Below, piece by piece: positions 35,589 to 44,725 of a DNA stretch of 55,657 nucleotides; position 1 is the first letter of the stretch; the number at the start of each line of letters is the position of its first letter. The notes below the pieces were generated by a model. That model was not told the DNA's origin. It made no database searches and saw only the letters and a list, made by a program, of their open reading frames with translations. Where the stretch lies: assembly GCA_021202275.1 (NCBI GenBank), contig JAJQDI010000029.1, positions 1 to 55,657 of the forward strand. The letters are read 5' to 3'. The translations under genes were made by a program, and so were the position numbers. Origin of the DNA: Bacteroides sp. Lineage in GTDB: Bacteria; Bacteroidota; Bacteroidia; Bacteroidales; Bacteroidaceae.

Positions 35589-37313
35589 ATGAAAAGACTG
35601 CATTTATTAGGTATTTATGTAGGGACTACCCTCATTTTCTGTTTAAACTCGTGTATTAATAAGGATTACGATTGGGACAACCTCAACAAAGAGATCACTT
35701 TCCAGATAGGGAATGTACCTCTTGGCGATGTAGCTCCCATCAAGATCGACTCGATCCTGTCGGACCGGGGAAGTACTGAATTCATCTATGACGACGACGG
35801 ATACATCTCTCTCCAATACAAAGGAGAGATCGGCATAGACCTTCCCAACTTCGGGGAAATCGAGATGAAAGACAAAGAGACAAAAAAGGTCGACCTGAAA
35901 TCCAAACTTCCCGCTATTCCCTCCTTGCCTTTGCCGACACCAACAGACCCGATCGAATTGATCAGCGGAACTGTGGATTACGTCATCCCTGCACCGGAAA
36001 ACAACAGTACGGACTGGGATCTGGACATAACCGCGGTAGAGTTTGAGTCCTGCGATCTGGTATTAAAGGTATATATGACAAATATAGAAATACCCGAAGG
36101 GGATCAGGCGAAACTACAGATAAAGATCGATTTTCCGGAGTCTATTCTCTTTGATGATGATCAGATACAGGATCACAGCTATACATACGAATTAGATCCT
36201 CAGCTGATCACATCAAACGGTGGAGTATATACGCTGACCCGTTTCTCCATCAGAAAATTCAGTTACGATACCGGAGACGACAATGAAGATATCACCTACA
36301 ATGTCGGACTGACCATCTCGGACGGATTCACGTATGCTTTCCGGAACGATCCGGATCCGGAATCCCAATTCTACATGGTGTTCAGTACCCCCGATCCGGT
36401 AGCGGAAACAGTCTATGCCCATGCGCTTTTCCTACAGGAAGTACAGGATGAAATAACTGGCATTGGTGCCATCAACGATATTTTCAAAGAAGAGGATTCT
36501 TTCTCTTTACGAAATCCGGGTATGCTTTTCAACCTCTCTACCAACATTGGCTTCGATATGAATGTATCCATCGATAAATTTGAGGGGCAGAACAAACAAA
36601 CAGGTGCAGAAAAAGAAATGCCGGACATCACTGGCGACGGTGGTTTGCTCTTCGAGGCGGCAAACGCGTCACTGGATCATACAACCTCTTACTACATAGC
36701 CAGATCAAATGACCTGAGTTATCCTTCTTCGAACTATGTATATACAGATCTGAATGAAATATTAAGCATCAAGCCGGAAGAACTCACGTACCAGATCACG
36801 GCCAGAACCCAGGGAGAAGAGAAGATACCGGGCTATTTCCCATACAACAAACCTGAGATCAATGCGAATTATGAATTCCTGATCCCTTTTGATTTTGAAG
36901 AGGTTACCATACACTTCGAAGAAAAGATGAAGAATGTGTTCACGGAAGATATCGCGGAAAAGCTGTTCTACAACGCAGGTGAACTCTTCATTATCGCAGA
37001 CCTGGTAGAGGTGCAGCTCGGAGGTCCCGGCTCACAGGCAGATGTGGACATCCGTACTACCATTGTGGTATATGACCGCTACGACGAGATCATTGATGTA
37101 GATGTAAAAAGCGCCAGTCTGAAGAACGGAGAGAATACCCTGGAGATAACGATCGACGTCCAGGAAAAGGATACGCACAAAATGCAGAATGCCAAACATC
37201 TGGGATTCAACTTCACACTTCAGGGAAGCGATGTGGTCCTGCACCAGACAGACCATATCACGATCAAGAAGCTGAAGTTCAAGACTACAGCAGGTATCTC
37301 CTGGGAATTCTAA
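35589..37313 (+). CDS. Large lipoprotein, partner of DUF5723-type barrel
   Basis: 574 residues from ATG 35589 (MKRLHLLGIYVGTTLIFCLNSC, lipobox LNSC at C22); a GTG at 35571 is less likely. Long beta-rich, acidic mature part with repeated Ig-like spacing (IPAPENNSTDWDLDITAVEF, VVVYDRYDEIIDVDVKS region). No catalytic motif and no family recognised with certainty. Thirty-five bp separate it from the next gene, an outer-membrane barrel, so the two probably form a surface complex. Confidence 0.8.
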   Translation: MKRLHLLGIYVGTTLIFCLNSCINKDYDWDNLNKEITFQIGNVPLGDVAPIKIDSILSDRGSTEFIYDDDGYISLQYKGEIGIDLPNFGEIEMKDKETKKVDLKSKLPAIPSLPLPTPTDPIELISGTVDYVIPAPENNSTDWDLDITAVEFESCDLVLKVYMTNIEIPEGDQAKLQIKIDFPESILFDDDQIQDHSYTYELDPQLITSNGGVYTLTRFSIRKFSYDTGDDNEDITYNVGLTISDGFTYAFRNDPDPESQFYMVFSTPDPVAETVYAHALFLQEVQDEITGIGAINDIFKEEDSFSLRNPGMLFNLSTNIGFDMNVSIDKFEGQNKQTGAEKEMPDITGDGGLLFEAANASLDHTTSYYIARSNDLSYPSSNYVYTDLNEILSIKPEELTYQITARTQGEEKIPGYFPYNKPEINANYEFLIPFDFEEVTIHFEEKMKNVFTEDIAEKLFYNAGELFIIADLVEVQLGGPGSQADVDIRTTIVVYDRYDEIIDVDVKSASLKNGENTLEITIDVQEKDTHKMQNAKHLGFNFTLQGSDVVLHQTDHITIKKLKFKTTAGISWEF

Positions 37314-37348
37314 TATCTATTTTCTGACTATATTGAATCAATCAAACA

Positions 37349-38797
37349 ATGACACAACATAAATTCTCTTTCGTTTTCTGTCTTCTCCTCTGGGTAGCTG
37401 TAGCTTCGCTCTCCGCACAGACTACCAACACCACTTATTTCATGAAGACATATTCCAACCGCACCTCACTCAACCCGGCCTTGCGTCCCGAGCAGGGGTA
37501 TCTGGGTATGCCTTTTGTACTCAACAACCTGTATGTGGATGTAAAGACCAATTCGCTGAATATGGATCATCTGACATTCCGGCAAGACAAGGAACTGCTG
37601 AGCTTTATGCATAAGGACGTATCGGCAGACAAGTTCCTGAAAGGGATCTCACCCAACAACTTCGCCAATGTAGATTTCAATTATTCACTCTTCTCTTTCG
37701 GATTCTACAAAGGAAAAGGGTTCTGGAACGTAGATTTCACTATCAAGGCGCATGCAGATGCCAACATCCCCTACTCTGCCTTTGAACTGATGAAAAGAGG
37801 ATTTGCCATGAACGAGCCCTCTTATTACAACGTAAAGAATACCCGCATCAAAGCGAATACGTATGCCGAACTGGGTGTAGGACATTCCCGACCCTTCCTG
37901 AACAACACACTGGTAGTAGGGGCCAAAGCGAAAGTACTGTTCGGACTTGCCGATTTTGACGTACACATCCGTGACATGAAAGTAGATGCCGGCCTGGACG
38001 AGTGGGTGGTGCGCTCGTATGCTACACTGAACGGTAGTGCGCCGGGACTGAAGCCTGTTTTTGATGAAGATCAGATCTTCGACACCTACGAATGGAAAGA
38101 ATCCTTTGGCATACCGGGTATGGGTATGGGAGTTGACCTCGGAGCTACGTATGCACTGTCGGGGCTGTCGGAACTGACCAACAACGATACATGGTCCGAT
38201 ATCCTGAACAGACTCACTGTTTCGGTGGCATTCACAGACCTTGGTTTCATCTCCTGGAGCAAAGGCAACAGCAGTCACCTCTATTCTTCCCTGGAAGATG
38301 AAGTGATCACGGGAAACTTCAATATCGACTTTGACGACAGTACCTCTCTGGAAGACGACATCGACAAGATCAAAGACAAAGTAGAAGAGATCATCGAATT
38401 TAAAGAAGGAGAGGCCAAAAGCCGCACCACCAGCCTGAGAACGAATATGAATTTCGGTATCGAATACGAGATCCTGAAAAATAAACTATCCGCGGGAGTG
38501 CTGTCGACCACTTATTTCAACTCTTCACATACCATGACCGAAGCCACGCTGGGCCTTACCTATCGCCCGGCCAGTTGGGTGGAAACAGCCATAAGCTATT
38601 CCTTTGTACACAGTAAGTTTGATACGTTCGGATTTGCGGTTAACTTCGTTCCCGCGCGTGGAGTGCATTTCTTCCTGGCAAGCGACTATATCATCCCTCA
38701 CGTGAACAGTGAGTTTATGCCGGTTACCAGCAAAGGTATCAATCTGCAAATGGGATTCTCCATTCCACTGGGAAAACGTGTAATGTCTAAAAAGTAA
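37349..38797 (+). CDS. Outer-membrane beta-barrel, DUF5723-type
   Basis: 482 residues. Signal peptide FVFCLLLWVAVASLSAQ, then YSNRTSLNPALRPEQGYLG typical of the DUF5723 / PorV-FadL-like barrels. Many amphipathic strands follow (GFYKGKGFWNVDFTIKAHAD, VETAISYSFVHSKFDTFGF, VHFFLASDY). No periplasmic domain. Encoded directly after a lipoprotein, the same pairing as at 51302-53802. Role unknown: transport or assembly at the outer membrane. Confidence 0.85.
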   Translation: MTQHKFSFVFCLLLWVAVASLSAQTTNTTYFMKTYSNRTSLNPALRPEQGYLGMPFVLNNLYVDVKTNSLNMDHLTFRQDKELLSFMHKDVSADKFLKGISPNNFANVDFNYSLFSFGFYKGKGFWNVDFTIKAHADANIPYSAFELMKRGFAMNEPSYYNVKNTRIKANTYAELGVGHSRPFLNNTLVVGAKAKVLFGLADFDVHIRDMKVDAGLDEWVVRSYATLNGSAPGLKPVFDEDQIFDTYEWKESFGIPGMGMGVDLGATYALSGLSELTNNDTWSDILNRLTVSVAFTDLGFISWSKGNSSHLYSSLEDEVITGNFNIDFDDSTSLEDDIDKIKDKVEEIIEFKEGEAKSRTTSLRTNMNFGIEYEILKNKLSAGVLSTTYFNSSHTMTEATLGLTYRPASWVETAISYSFVHSKFDTFGFAVNFVPARGVHFFLASDYIIPHVNSEFMPVTSKGINLQMGFSIPLGKRVMSKK

Positions 38798-38839
38798 CAC
38801 CGGCCGGCAGAAGGTCCGATTCCGGAGCAGCCATCCGAG

Positions 38840-38885
38840 AGGGTATGTAAGAAGTCATTGGAATGACAGACTTCTTACATACCCT
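38840..38885 (+). terminator. Long hairpin terminator
   Basis: Perfect 17-bp stem AGGGTATGTAAGAAGTC (38840-38856) with its complement at 38869-38885, loop 12 nt, 42 bp after the barrel gene stop; a T-rich stretch follows. Confidence 0.8.
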
Positions 38886-39086
38886 TACTGTTTTTGCGTA
38901 TATGAAATGATTGATAGTCGCCGGTGAGCAGCATTCACAGGCATCCAGCCCGGAAGATTCCGGCAAAGAGAATAGAAACACAGCCGGAAGCAAAAAAGCA
39001 AACGTGGATATTTTTTCTTCCGGAGTAGTAGATTATACAGATAATTTATTACATTTACCACTCTATTCCATTCAACACCAACAACT

Positions 39087-40650
39087 ATGCTCGCACGCAG
39101 AGTTACATTAAAGATCCAAAACGAAGAGTACAATATACTCCGTCTCACCTATGGTTTTCACCGCCGGACAGATACCAAAAGCCGCCCTTGCACCGGTATG
39201 CTGGGTGGACATATTTTCCTGCCGCTTGAGTCTGTACCCCATACCTCCCTGCTGGAACAGATGTTACTCAAGACCCTGCTGCCCATAGCAGGGAGCCTGG
39301 AGATCGTAGAAGGAGAAGACGAAATATGTGTCCGGAGGATTGCCTTTCAGGAAGCTTTCCTCTACCGATACCAGGAAAAATTGCAGGCTGGCTCCTCCCT
39401 CCCGATGCTGACCACGCTGGCCATTACCCCCCTGCGCCTGGATATAAGCCGCAGCGTCCGTCTCGACCGTCGGTGGCCACAGACCTATGGATTCTGGTGG
39501 GATATATACAAACCGGAAGAGAAGGGACCAGCCAAAAGCAGTCCCGGAGAAGAGCCCGTCACCGAGGTTGCCGGTATAGAGATCGTGACCCCACTGGTGC
39601 ACCGGGAGCACAACCTTACCGAAGGAATGGAGATGAGCCAGGCATACGAACTCCGGGTCACCGGCTACACCAACGGCAGACCGCGGGATCCGGAAAAGAT
39701 CCGGTGGGAGTTCAGCTACATTTCCAATAAAGGAGACGTGGTAGTAGGAACGTTTGAAAAACAGCAGGGCGAACAGATCGTCTACCGGGCAGACGACAAC
39801 GAAGCAGCAGGCAATCGGATCACCTTTTATGCTTACCTCACAGAAAGAGAGAGGGGGGGCTCAATGCCAGGCCTATGTAAACCCTCTCTACCGATACAAA
39901 GGCACCAAAGAATGGGGCAAGCTGGGAGAGGGTATGGAACGCAAAAGCCAGCGCCTGAGTCTGGAAGAAATCTGTGTAGAATGTGAACTGGACAAGTATG
40001 GAAAGATCCGGGCCACTTCGCTGAACCGGATGAGCGAAGAGAAGGTACGCAGCATATTCGAAGGCCGCTTCAACCCAACGGGTGTCAGGAATGTATTGTC
40101 CAATAATGACAACCTGCTCCAAAGGGTACTGAATAGTTTTTATACCGGCTCGGAACCAAAGATGAGCTTTGGACCTACCTCCGTCCTCTCTCAGAAACTG
40201 CGGGTAAATCCTACTTTCCAGGAGTATTATAAGAAATATCTGGAGATATTAAAGGAGATCATTAAGAATGAGAAATTGGAATTAGAGACAATAGACGGAG
40301 AAAAAATCATAGATATATTTGAGAATAAATATGATACAAGAGCCTCTGCCAGGCCCAATTTCAGTCGGATCTCAGAGATTATCCCTTACGATTATTACGG
40401 CCTGATGGGAGGTACACAGAAAATCCGGATAGACCTCGATGTTATCCAGACCGATGAGTTCACCTATGTAATGAAAACCCGGATGTATATCGGCGACTGG
40501 TACGGAGCAGATAAAGACGATATCAACGGTATGACCCTGAAAGGTGCGGTAGATAGTTTAAGTGCTTTCTTCTGGCTGCAACACCATTATGGATGCCATC
40601 CTTTTGAAACAGAAATTATTTATGACTCTATCGATGTGATCAAATTATGA
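39087..40650 (+). CDS. TssD/Hcp tube protein fused to a toxin-like domain, frame broken at a G7 tract
   Basis: Residues 1-135 match Bacteroidetes type VI secretion TssD (Hcp): VTLKIQNEEYNILRLTYGF, TD..SRP, GGHIFLPLES, IAFQEAFLYRYQE, PMLTTLAITPLRL. An Ig-like linker follows (about 195-260: IRWEFSYISNKGDVVVGTFE ... NRITFYAYL). At G7 (39853-39859) this frame runs into a stop at 39986 (299 aa). In the next frame the protein continues as AQCQAYVNPLYRYKGTKEW and a roughly 260-residue C-terminal domain, ending near FFWLQHHYGCHPFETEI, loosely like DUF3289. With six G the product would be about 520 aa. Evolved Hcp effectors are known; this one is probably antibacterial, since lipoprotein genes follow by ATGA overlap. 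A weak -7 box TACATTTA lies at 39050-39057. Confidence 0.8.
39853..39859 (+). repeat. Homopolymer G7, candidate phase-variation tract
   Basis: Seven G directly at the junction between the Ig-like linker and the toxin-like domain, preceded by AGAGAGA. One G fewer joins the two frames. In this reading state the toxin domain is not fused. Confidence 0.7.
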
Positions 40651-41378
40651 AAAAGCTGATCTATTTTCTTCTACCTGCTTTGCTGGCATCCTGTCAATGG
40701 GAGCAAAAACCACTACAGGTACTACCTTTCACAGCACGACGGATCGTACAGCAGGAAGACAGCACATGGAAAAGAAAAGACATACCAGTACCTGGTATTT
40801 TCTACATCAGGAATTTCAGGGACGATAAAGAGGGACTGAAAGAATTACTGAACTGCATCAAAGACTCCCTTGCTGAACCACAGTTATTGGAGCGTTCTAA
40901 AGTGGCCTATTTGTATAAAAAGAACAAAGGGTTATCTTTTGAAGGAGATGAGCCGTTAATAGATCAGAAACATAGTTTTTATGCACGATTTCATCCCGAA
41001 GATTATAAACATTTTGAATATTTCAGAACCTGGTCCAAAGTCTGGTTGAACAATACCGATTTTCAAGAAAAAGGCGATCGAAATTTCCAGGTACACACAC
41101 AGGGAGATACAGCAAAAGTCACATTCCCCTATAAAGAGTTTAATACGGATGTATGGCAGAAGTTTCTGAACACGGTCTTCTATGAACGGGAGCATATAAA
41201 ATATAAGGATTACGATCAACATAACTTATGGATAAATAGAGAGAAAAGGTATCAATTCACTGATTGGAGTGCTCCCACCACCTATATCTTAATACATCCT
41301 AAATCCGGAGAGAAAGAATGTATCATACATTATCCCTTTAATCGTAACTACTCAGTATTTAGTATGGATATCCTATGA
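40647..41378 (+). CDS. Lipoprotein, probable immunity protein, copy 1
   Basis: 243 residues. Lipoprotein signal MKKLIYFLLPALLASC (C16), no family recognised. The ATG overlaps the TGA of the effector gene (ATGA), implying translational coupling and tight dosage. A periplasm-facing lipoprotein right after an Hcp-fused effector fits immunity against a toxin acting in the periplasm or inner membrane. The next gene is a near copy: the first about 70 residues and the last about 112 are nearly or fully identical, the middle differs. AT-rich compared with the neighbourhood. Confidence 0.8.
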   Translation: MKKLIYFLLPALLASCQWEQKPLQVLPFTARRIVQQEDSTWKRKDIPVPGIFYIRNFRDDKEGLKELLNCIKDSLAEPQLLERSKVAYLYKKNKGLSFEGDEPLIDQKHSFYARFHPEDYKHFEYFRTWSKVWLNNTDFQEKGDRNFQVHTQGDTAKVTFPYKEFNTDVWQKFLNTVFYEREHIKYKDYDQHNLWINREKRYQFTDWSAPTTYILIHPKSGEKECIIHYPFNRNYSVFSMDIL

Positions 41379-42118
41379 AGCCCATAACAAACAAAATATA
41401 CTATCTTCTGCTGCCTGCTTTGCTGGCATCCTGTCAATGGGAGCAGAAACCACTACAGGTACTACCTTTCACAGCACGACGGATCGTACTACAGGAAGAC
41501 AGCACATGGAAAGGAATAGACATACCAGTACCTGGTATTTTCTACATCAGGAATTTCAGGAACGACAAAGAAAGTCTAAAGGAATTATTAGGATATATTA
41601 AAGATTCCGTACCTTCCTGGAAACTTTTTGATTGTTACCATACCGCATATTTCTATAAGAGAAACAGGGGGTTGTCTTTTGAAGGAGATGAGGCGGATGT
41701 AGATCAGAAATATAGTTTTTATGCTAATTACCTGAATGAGGATACCAGATATTTCAAATACTTCAAAACCTGGTCTAAAGTCTGGTTGAACAATACCGAT
41801 TTTCAAGAAAAAGGCGATCGAAATTTCCAGGTACACACACAGGGAGATACAGCAAAAGTCACATTCCCCTATAAAGAGTTTAATACGGATGTATGGCAGA
41901 AGTTTCTGAACACGGTCTTCTATGAACGGGAGCATATAAAATATAAGGATTACGATCAACATAACTTATGGATAAATAGAGAGAAAAGGTATCAATTCAC
42001 TGATTGGAGTGCTCCCACCACCTATATCTTAATACATCCTAAATCCGGAGAGAAAGAATGTATCATACATTATCCCTTTAATCGTAACTACTCAGTATTT
42101 AGTATGGATATCCTTTAG
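41375..42118 (+). CDS. Lipoprotein, probable immunity protein, copy 2
   Basis: 247 residues, lipobox LASC (C20), ATGA overlap with copy 1. Shares PALLASCQWEQKPLQVLPFT with copy 1, then diverges between about residues 70 and 130 (for example CYHTAYFYKRNRGLSF against KVAYLYKKNKGLSF), then is identical to the end from KVWLNNTDF. The pattern indicates duplication followed by recombination or gene conversion that changed only the central part. It may protect against a variant toxin. Confidence 0.8.
   Translation: MKPITNKIYYLLLPALLASCQWEQKPLQVLPFTARRIVLQEDSTWKGIDIPVPGIFYIRNFRNDKESLKELLGYIKDSVPSWKLFDCYHTAYFYKRNRGLSFEGDEADVDQKYSFYANYLNEDTRYFKYFKTWSKVWLNNTDFQEKGDRNFQVHTQGDTAKVTFPYKEFNTDVWQKFLNTVFYEREHIKYKDYDQHNLWINREKRYQFTDWSAPTTYILIHPKSGEKECIIHYPFNRNYSVFSMDIL
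41777..42114 (+). repeat. 338-bp perfect direct repeat (with 41037-41374)
   Basis: Base-for-base identity, compared line by line, between the 3' parts of the two lipoprotein genes at an offset of 740 bp. Confidence 0.95.
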
Positions 42119-42216
42119 TAATAATCTACATACTACCTGCACAAAGGGGATAACCTGCAGGAAGAGCTCCGGGACCGGACACCCTCAGACATTACATGTG
42201 CAAAAAGCCACAGGGC

Positions 42217-43314
42217 TCAGTCGTGCCGGAGTTCCCGGAAATAAGTATCCAACAGTTCTTTGGCAGCAACAAAAGAAGTGAGTTCACCCTGCAACACCTG
42301 TTGTTCTTTCTGCCGGAAAAGCGGTGCTACCACCGGATGATGATAGAAACTATCCCTCAGCTGCTCATTGATGCTCTCATACATCCAGTACTTGCTTTGC
42401 TCGTTGCGCCGGTATTCGAAATAGCCGTTTGCTTTGACAAAGGCAATGTATGCGTAGACCATATCCCAGATCTCTTTGACACCGAGGTTGTAGAAACCGG
42501 AATAGGTAAGTACCTGTGGGGTCCAGCCCGATTCCGGAGCCGGGAACAGATGCAGGGCATTGCGGAACTGAGTAGCTGCCAGCTGCGCCTTCTCTATATT
42601 GTTACCGTCGGCTTTATTGATCACGATGCCATCGGCCATTTCCATGATCCCGCGTTTGATCCCTTGCAGTTCATCGCCCGTACCGGCCAGCTGGATAAGC
42701 AGGAAGAAGTCGACCATAGAATGTACGGCAGTCTCACTCTGTCCGACTCCCACCGTCTCCACAAATATCTTATCGAACCCGGCAGCCTCGCACAGGATGA
42801 TCGTCTCCCGTGTTTTGCGTGCGACTCCTCCCAGAGAGCCTGCCGAGGGGCTGGGGCGTATGAAAGAAGCGGGATGTACGGAAAGCTTTTCCATACGCGT
42901 CTTGTCGCCCAGGATACTTCCCCGGCTGCGCTCGCTACTGGGGTCAATGGCCAGTACGGCCAGCTTACCTCCCTTTTCCAATACATGCAGCCCGAAGACA
43001 TCAATAGAGGTACTTTTTCCGGCACCCGGCACGCCACTGATCCCGATGCGAACGGAGTTTCCCGCATACGGCAGGCATTTCTCTATCACCTCCTGAGCTA
43101 CTGCCTGATGTTCGGGAAGTACACTCTCTACCAGCGTGACCGCCTGGCTCAGGATGGTAATATTCCCCTGGCGTATACCATCCACATATTCGTCTACGGA
43201 AAGTTCACGCCGGCGTACCTTCCGTTTCAGATAAGGGTTCACGGAAGAGGGCTGTTCCACTCCCGCGTTCACCGTCAGTCCTTTGTATGCTTCGTTGTTT
43301 TCAGGATGCTCCAT
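42217..43314 (-). CDS. meaB: Methylmalonyl-CoA mutase-associated GTPase
   Basis: 365 residues. G3E-type P-loop GTPase: Walker A GVPGAGKS (94-101), IDPSSERSRGSILGDKTRM, ETVGVGQSE, NKADG. MeaB loads and protects the B12-dependent methylmalonyl-CoA mutase in the succinate-propionate pathway of Bacteroidales. The N-terminal 35 residues are variable. The mutase genes are not in the window. The start lies 22 bp from the stop of the upstream DUF1573 gene, so the two may share a transcript. Confidence 0.93.
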   Translation of the reverse strand: MEHPENNEAYKGLTVNAGVEQPSSVNPYLKRKVRRRELSVDEYVDGIRQGNITILSQAVTLVESVLPEHQAVAQEVIEKCLPYAGNSVRIGISGVPGAGKSTSIDVFGLHVLEKGGKLAVLAIDPSSERSRGSILGDKTRMEKLSVHPASFIRPSPSAGSLGGVARKTRETIILCEAAGFDKIFVETVGVGQSETAVHSMVDFFLLIQLAGTGDELQGIKRGIMEMADGIVINKADGNNIEKAQLAATQFRNALHLFPAPESGWTPQVLTYSGFYNLGVKEIWDMVYAYIAFVKANGYFEYRRNEQSKYWMYESINEQLRDSFYHHPVVAPLFRQKEQQVLQGELTSFVAAKELLDTYFRELRHD

Positions 43315-43335
43315 CTGCCACTTCTAACTTAAAAC

Positions 43336-44412
43336 TTATAACTTACCACTTACGATATTCACTTCTACTTTCGGCTTCACCGGATCATTGGTGATGATCA
43401 GGAACCTCAACGGTTTCCTGCTTTTATTCAGATTTTTCTTCTGCACCACGACCTGTAGGGTAGTTACCTCGCCGGGTTGTAAAGTAGCCTTCTTCAAACG
43501 CAATTCGATGGCATTGTTAAATACCTGCAGGCGGTTGACCTGCAACGGAGAATGTCCGTCATTCACCAGGAATACCTCATGGATAGCCCGGTTGCGCCGG
43601 GCCAGTTGACTACTCAGATCGATCTCCGTCTCCGAGATATGTATCCTAGGAGCGTTTGCCCTTTCCGTCTCAGACATTCCGGAGAAATCGGGCAGCATCA
43701 CAGCCGACAGCGGTATCTCGTTCTCTTCATTCACCTTATCTCCCGCAAACCGGGCCAGATAGACAGAAGTCTGCGTAAGGCCGTAATCGGGCAGTTTTTC
43801 CGTGTCTAAGGTCAGCCGGATGATCCCCCGCTTTCCCTTCAACAACATCTCCGGTTCCTTTTCCATTTTCACATAATGAGGCAAATGCATCAACGTCGGT
43901 TCATAAGGCTGGTCGGACGTATTCACCACATTCAGGACAAGCTGCGGATCTTCTCCCCAGTGGCTGTCCGGAAATTCCAGACTGGCCTTGTCGATCAGTA
44001 TCTGACCGATGGCATGTTCGTACATCCGGCTGTAATCGGATATTTCCTGAACCACTTCCCCGGTGAACCGCAGATAAACCAGGGAAGGAGAAGCGTTGCT
44101 ATAGATCGCGACCGATTTATCAAACCGTCCCAATGCTTTGGCATCAAATGTGGCACTCACCGTTCCCTGCTCTCCGGGAGCAATGGGTGTCTTTGTCCAG
44201 TTGGCTACCGCACACCCGCACGAAGTAGTAACCTGTGTAAGCACCAAAGGTTCACTACCGGTGTTGGTAATGGTATATTCGACAGTGACCGGCCGTTTCC
44301 ATTCGACCTGCCCGAAAGAGTGAGTTTCTTTATTGGAAGTGAGCCGGGGCTGCGCTGTCAATGAACAAACGGATACAAGAAAAATATATAATAGCCATAT
44401 ACTGCGTTTCAT
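43336..44412 (-). CDS. DUF1573 secreted protein
   Basis: 358 residues, signal peptide KRSIWLLYIFLVSVCSLTAQ. Ig-like DUF1573 domain at 25-120 (FGQVEWKRPVTVEYTITNTG, TTSCGCAVANWTKTPIAPGE, the family hallmark), followed by two more related beta-sandwich domains. Periplasmic or surface protein of unknown role, common in Bacteroidetes. Its last codons fall inside an AACTTATAACTTA repeat. Confidence 0.9.
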   Translation of the reverse strand: MKRSIWLLYIFLVSVCSLTAQPRLTSNKETHSFGQVEWKRPVTVEYTITNTGSEPLVLTQVTTSCGCAVANWTKTPIAPGEQGTVSATFDAKALGRFDKSVAIYSNASPSLVYLRFTGEVVQEISDYSRMYEHAIGQILIDKASLEFPDSHWGEDPQLVLNVVNTSDQPYEPTLMHLPHYVKMEKEPEMLLKGKRGIIRLTLDTEKLPDYGLTQTSVYLARFAGDKVNEENEIPLSAVMLPDFSGMSETERANAPRIHISETEIDLSSQLARRNRAIHEVFLVNDGHSPLQVNRLQVFNNAIELRLKKATLQPGEVTTLQVVVQKKNLNKSRKPLRFLIITNDPVKPKVEVNIVSGKL

Positions 44413-44445
44413 AAGACTCCCTTATGGTTTTGTGGGTTAGAAACG

Positions 44446-44479
44446 CAAAAATAACTGTTTTTGATGAAAAAGAGACAAA
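44446..44479 (-). promoter_or_regulatory. Promoter of the DUF1573-meaB unit
   Basis: Minus-strand TATTTTTG (44453-44446) with TTTG at 44479-44476, spacing 22 bp; start expected about 27 nt before the ATG. Confidence 0.55.
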
Positions 44480-44725
44480 AATCAGATTTTATTCTCCGCG
44501 CAGTCCGGGGATCCGGTGTCAGGCTTCCGATTTGTAACTATCCGGAAATTTCACATAAAGTGATAAAAAGTATCGAAAACCTGAAATGAATTTCCCGTTC
44601 AGATCCCGCATGCGGAAATTAACGTCCGGGAAGAGAAATCAGAAAGTAAGTAAACAGGCAAACGGATGCTCTGCACGTAATAAGCAGAAGTTCACCCTTG
44701 TTTGTAGGTACACGACTCCGGTACA
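44480..44725. other. Intergenic region, nothing recognised
   Basis: No supported gene; a 63-codon plus frame (44586-44777) runs into the repeat element and is rejected. Confidence 0.5.

Noticed and set aside
39754..40650. Separate 298-aa gene starting at 39754
   Set aside because: Its first 35 codons are out of frame with, and inside, the Ig-like linker of the Hcp protein; only the part after the G7 tract is genuine, as the effector C-terminus.
42196..43332. 378-codon plus-strand frame opposite meaB
   Set aside because: Antisense shadow of a gene with complete GTPase motifs.
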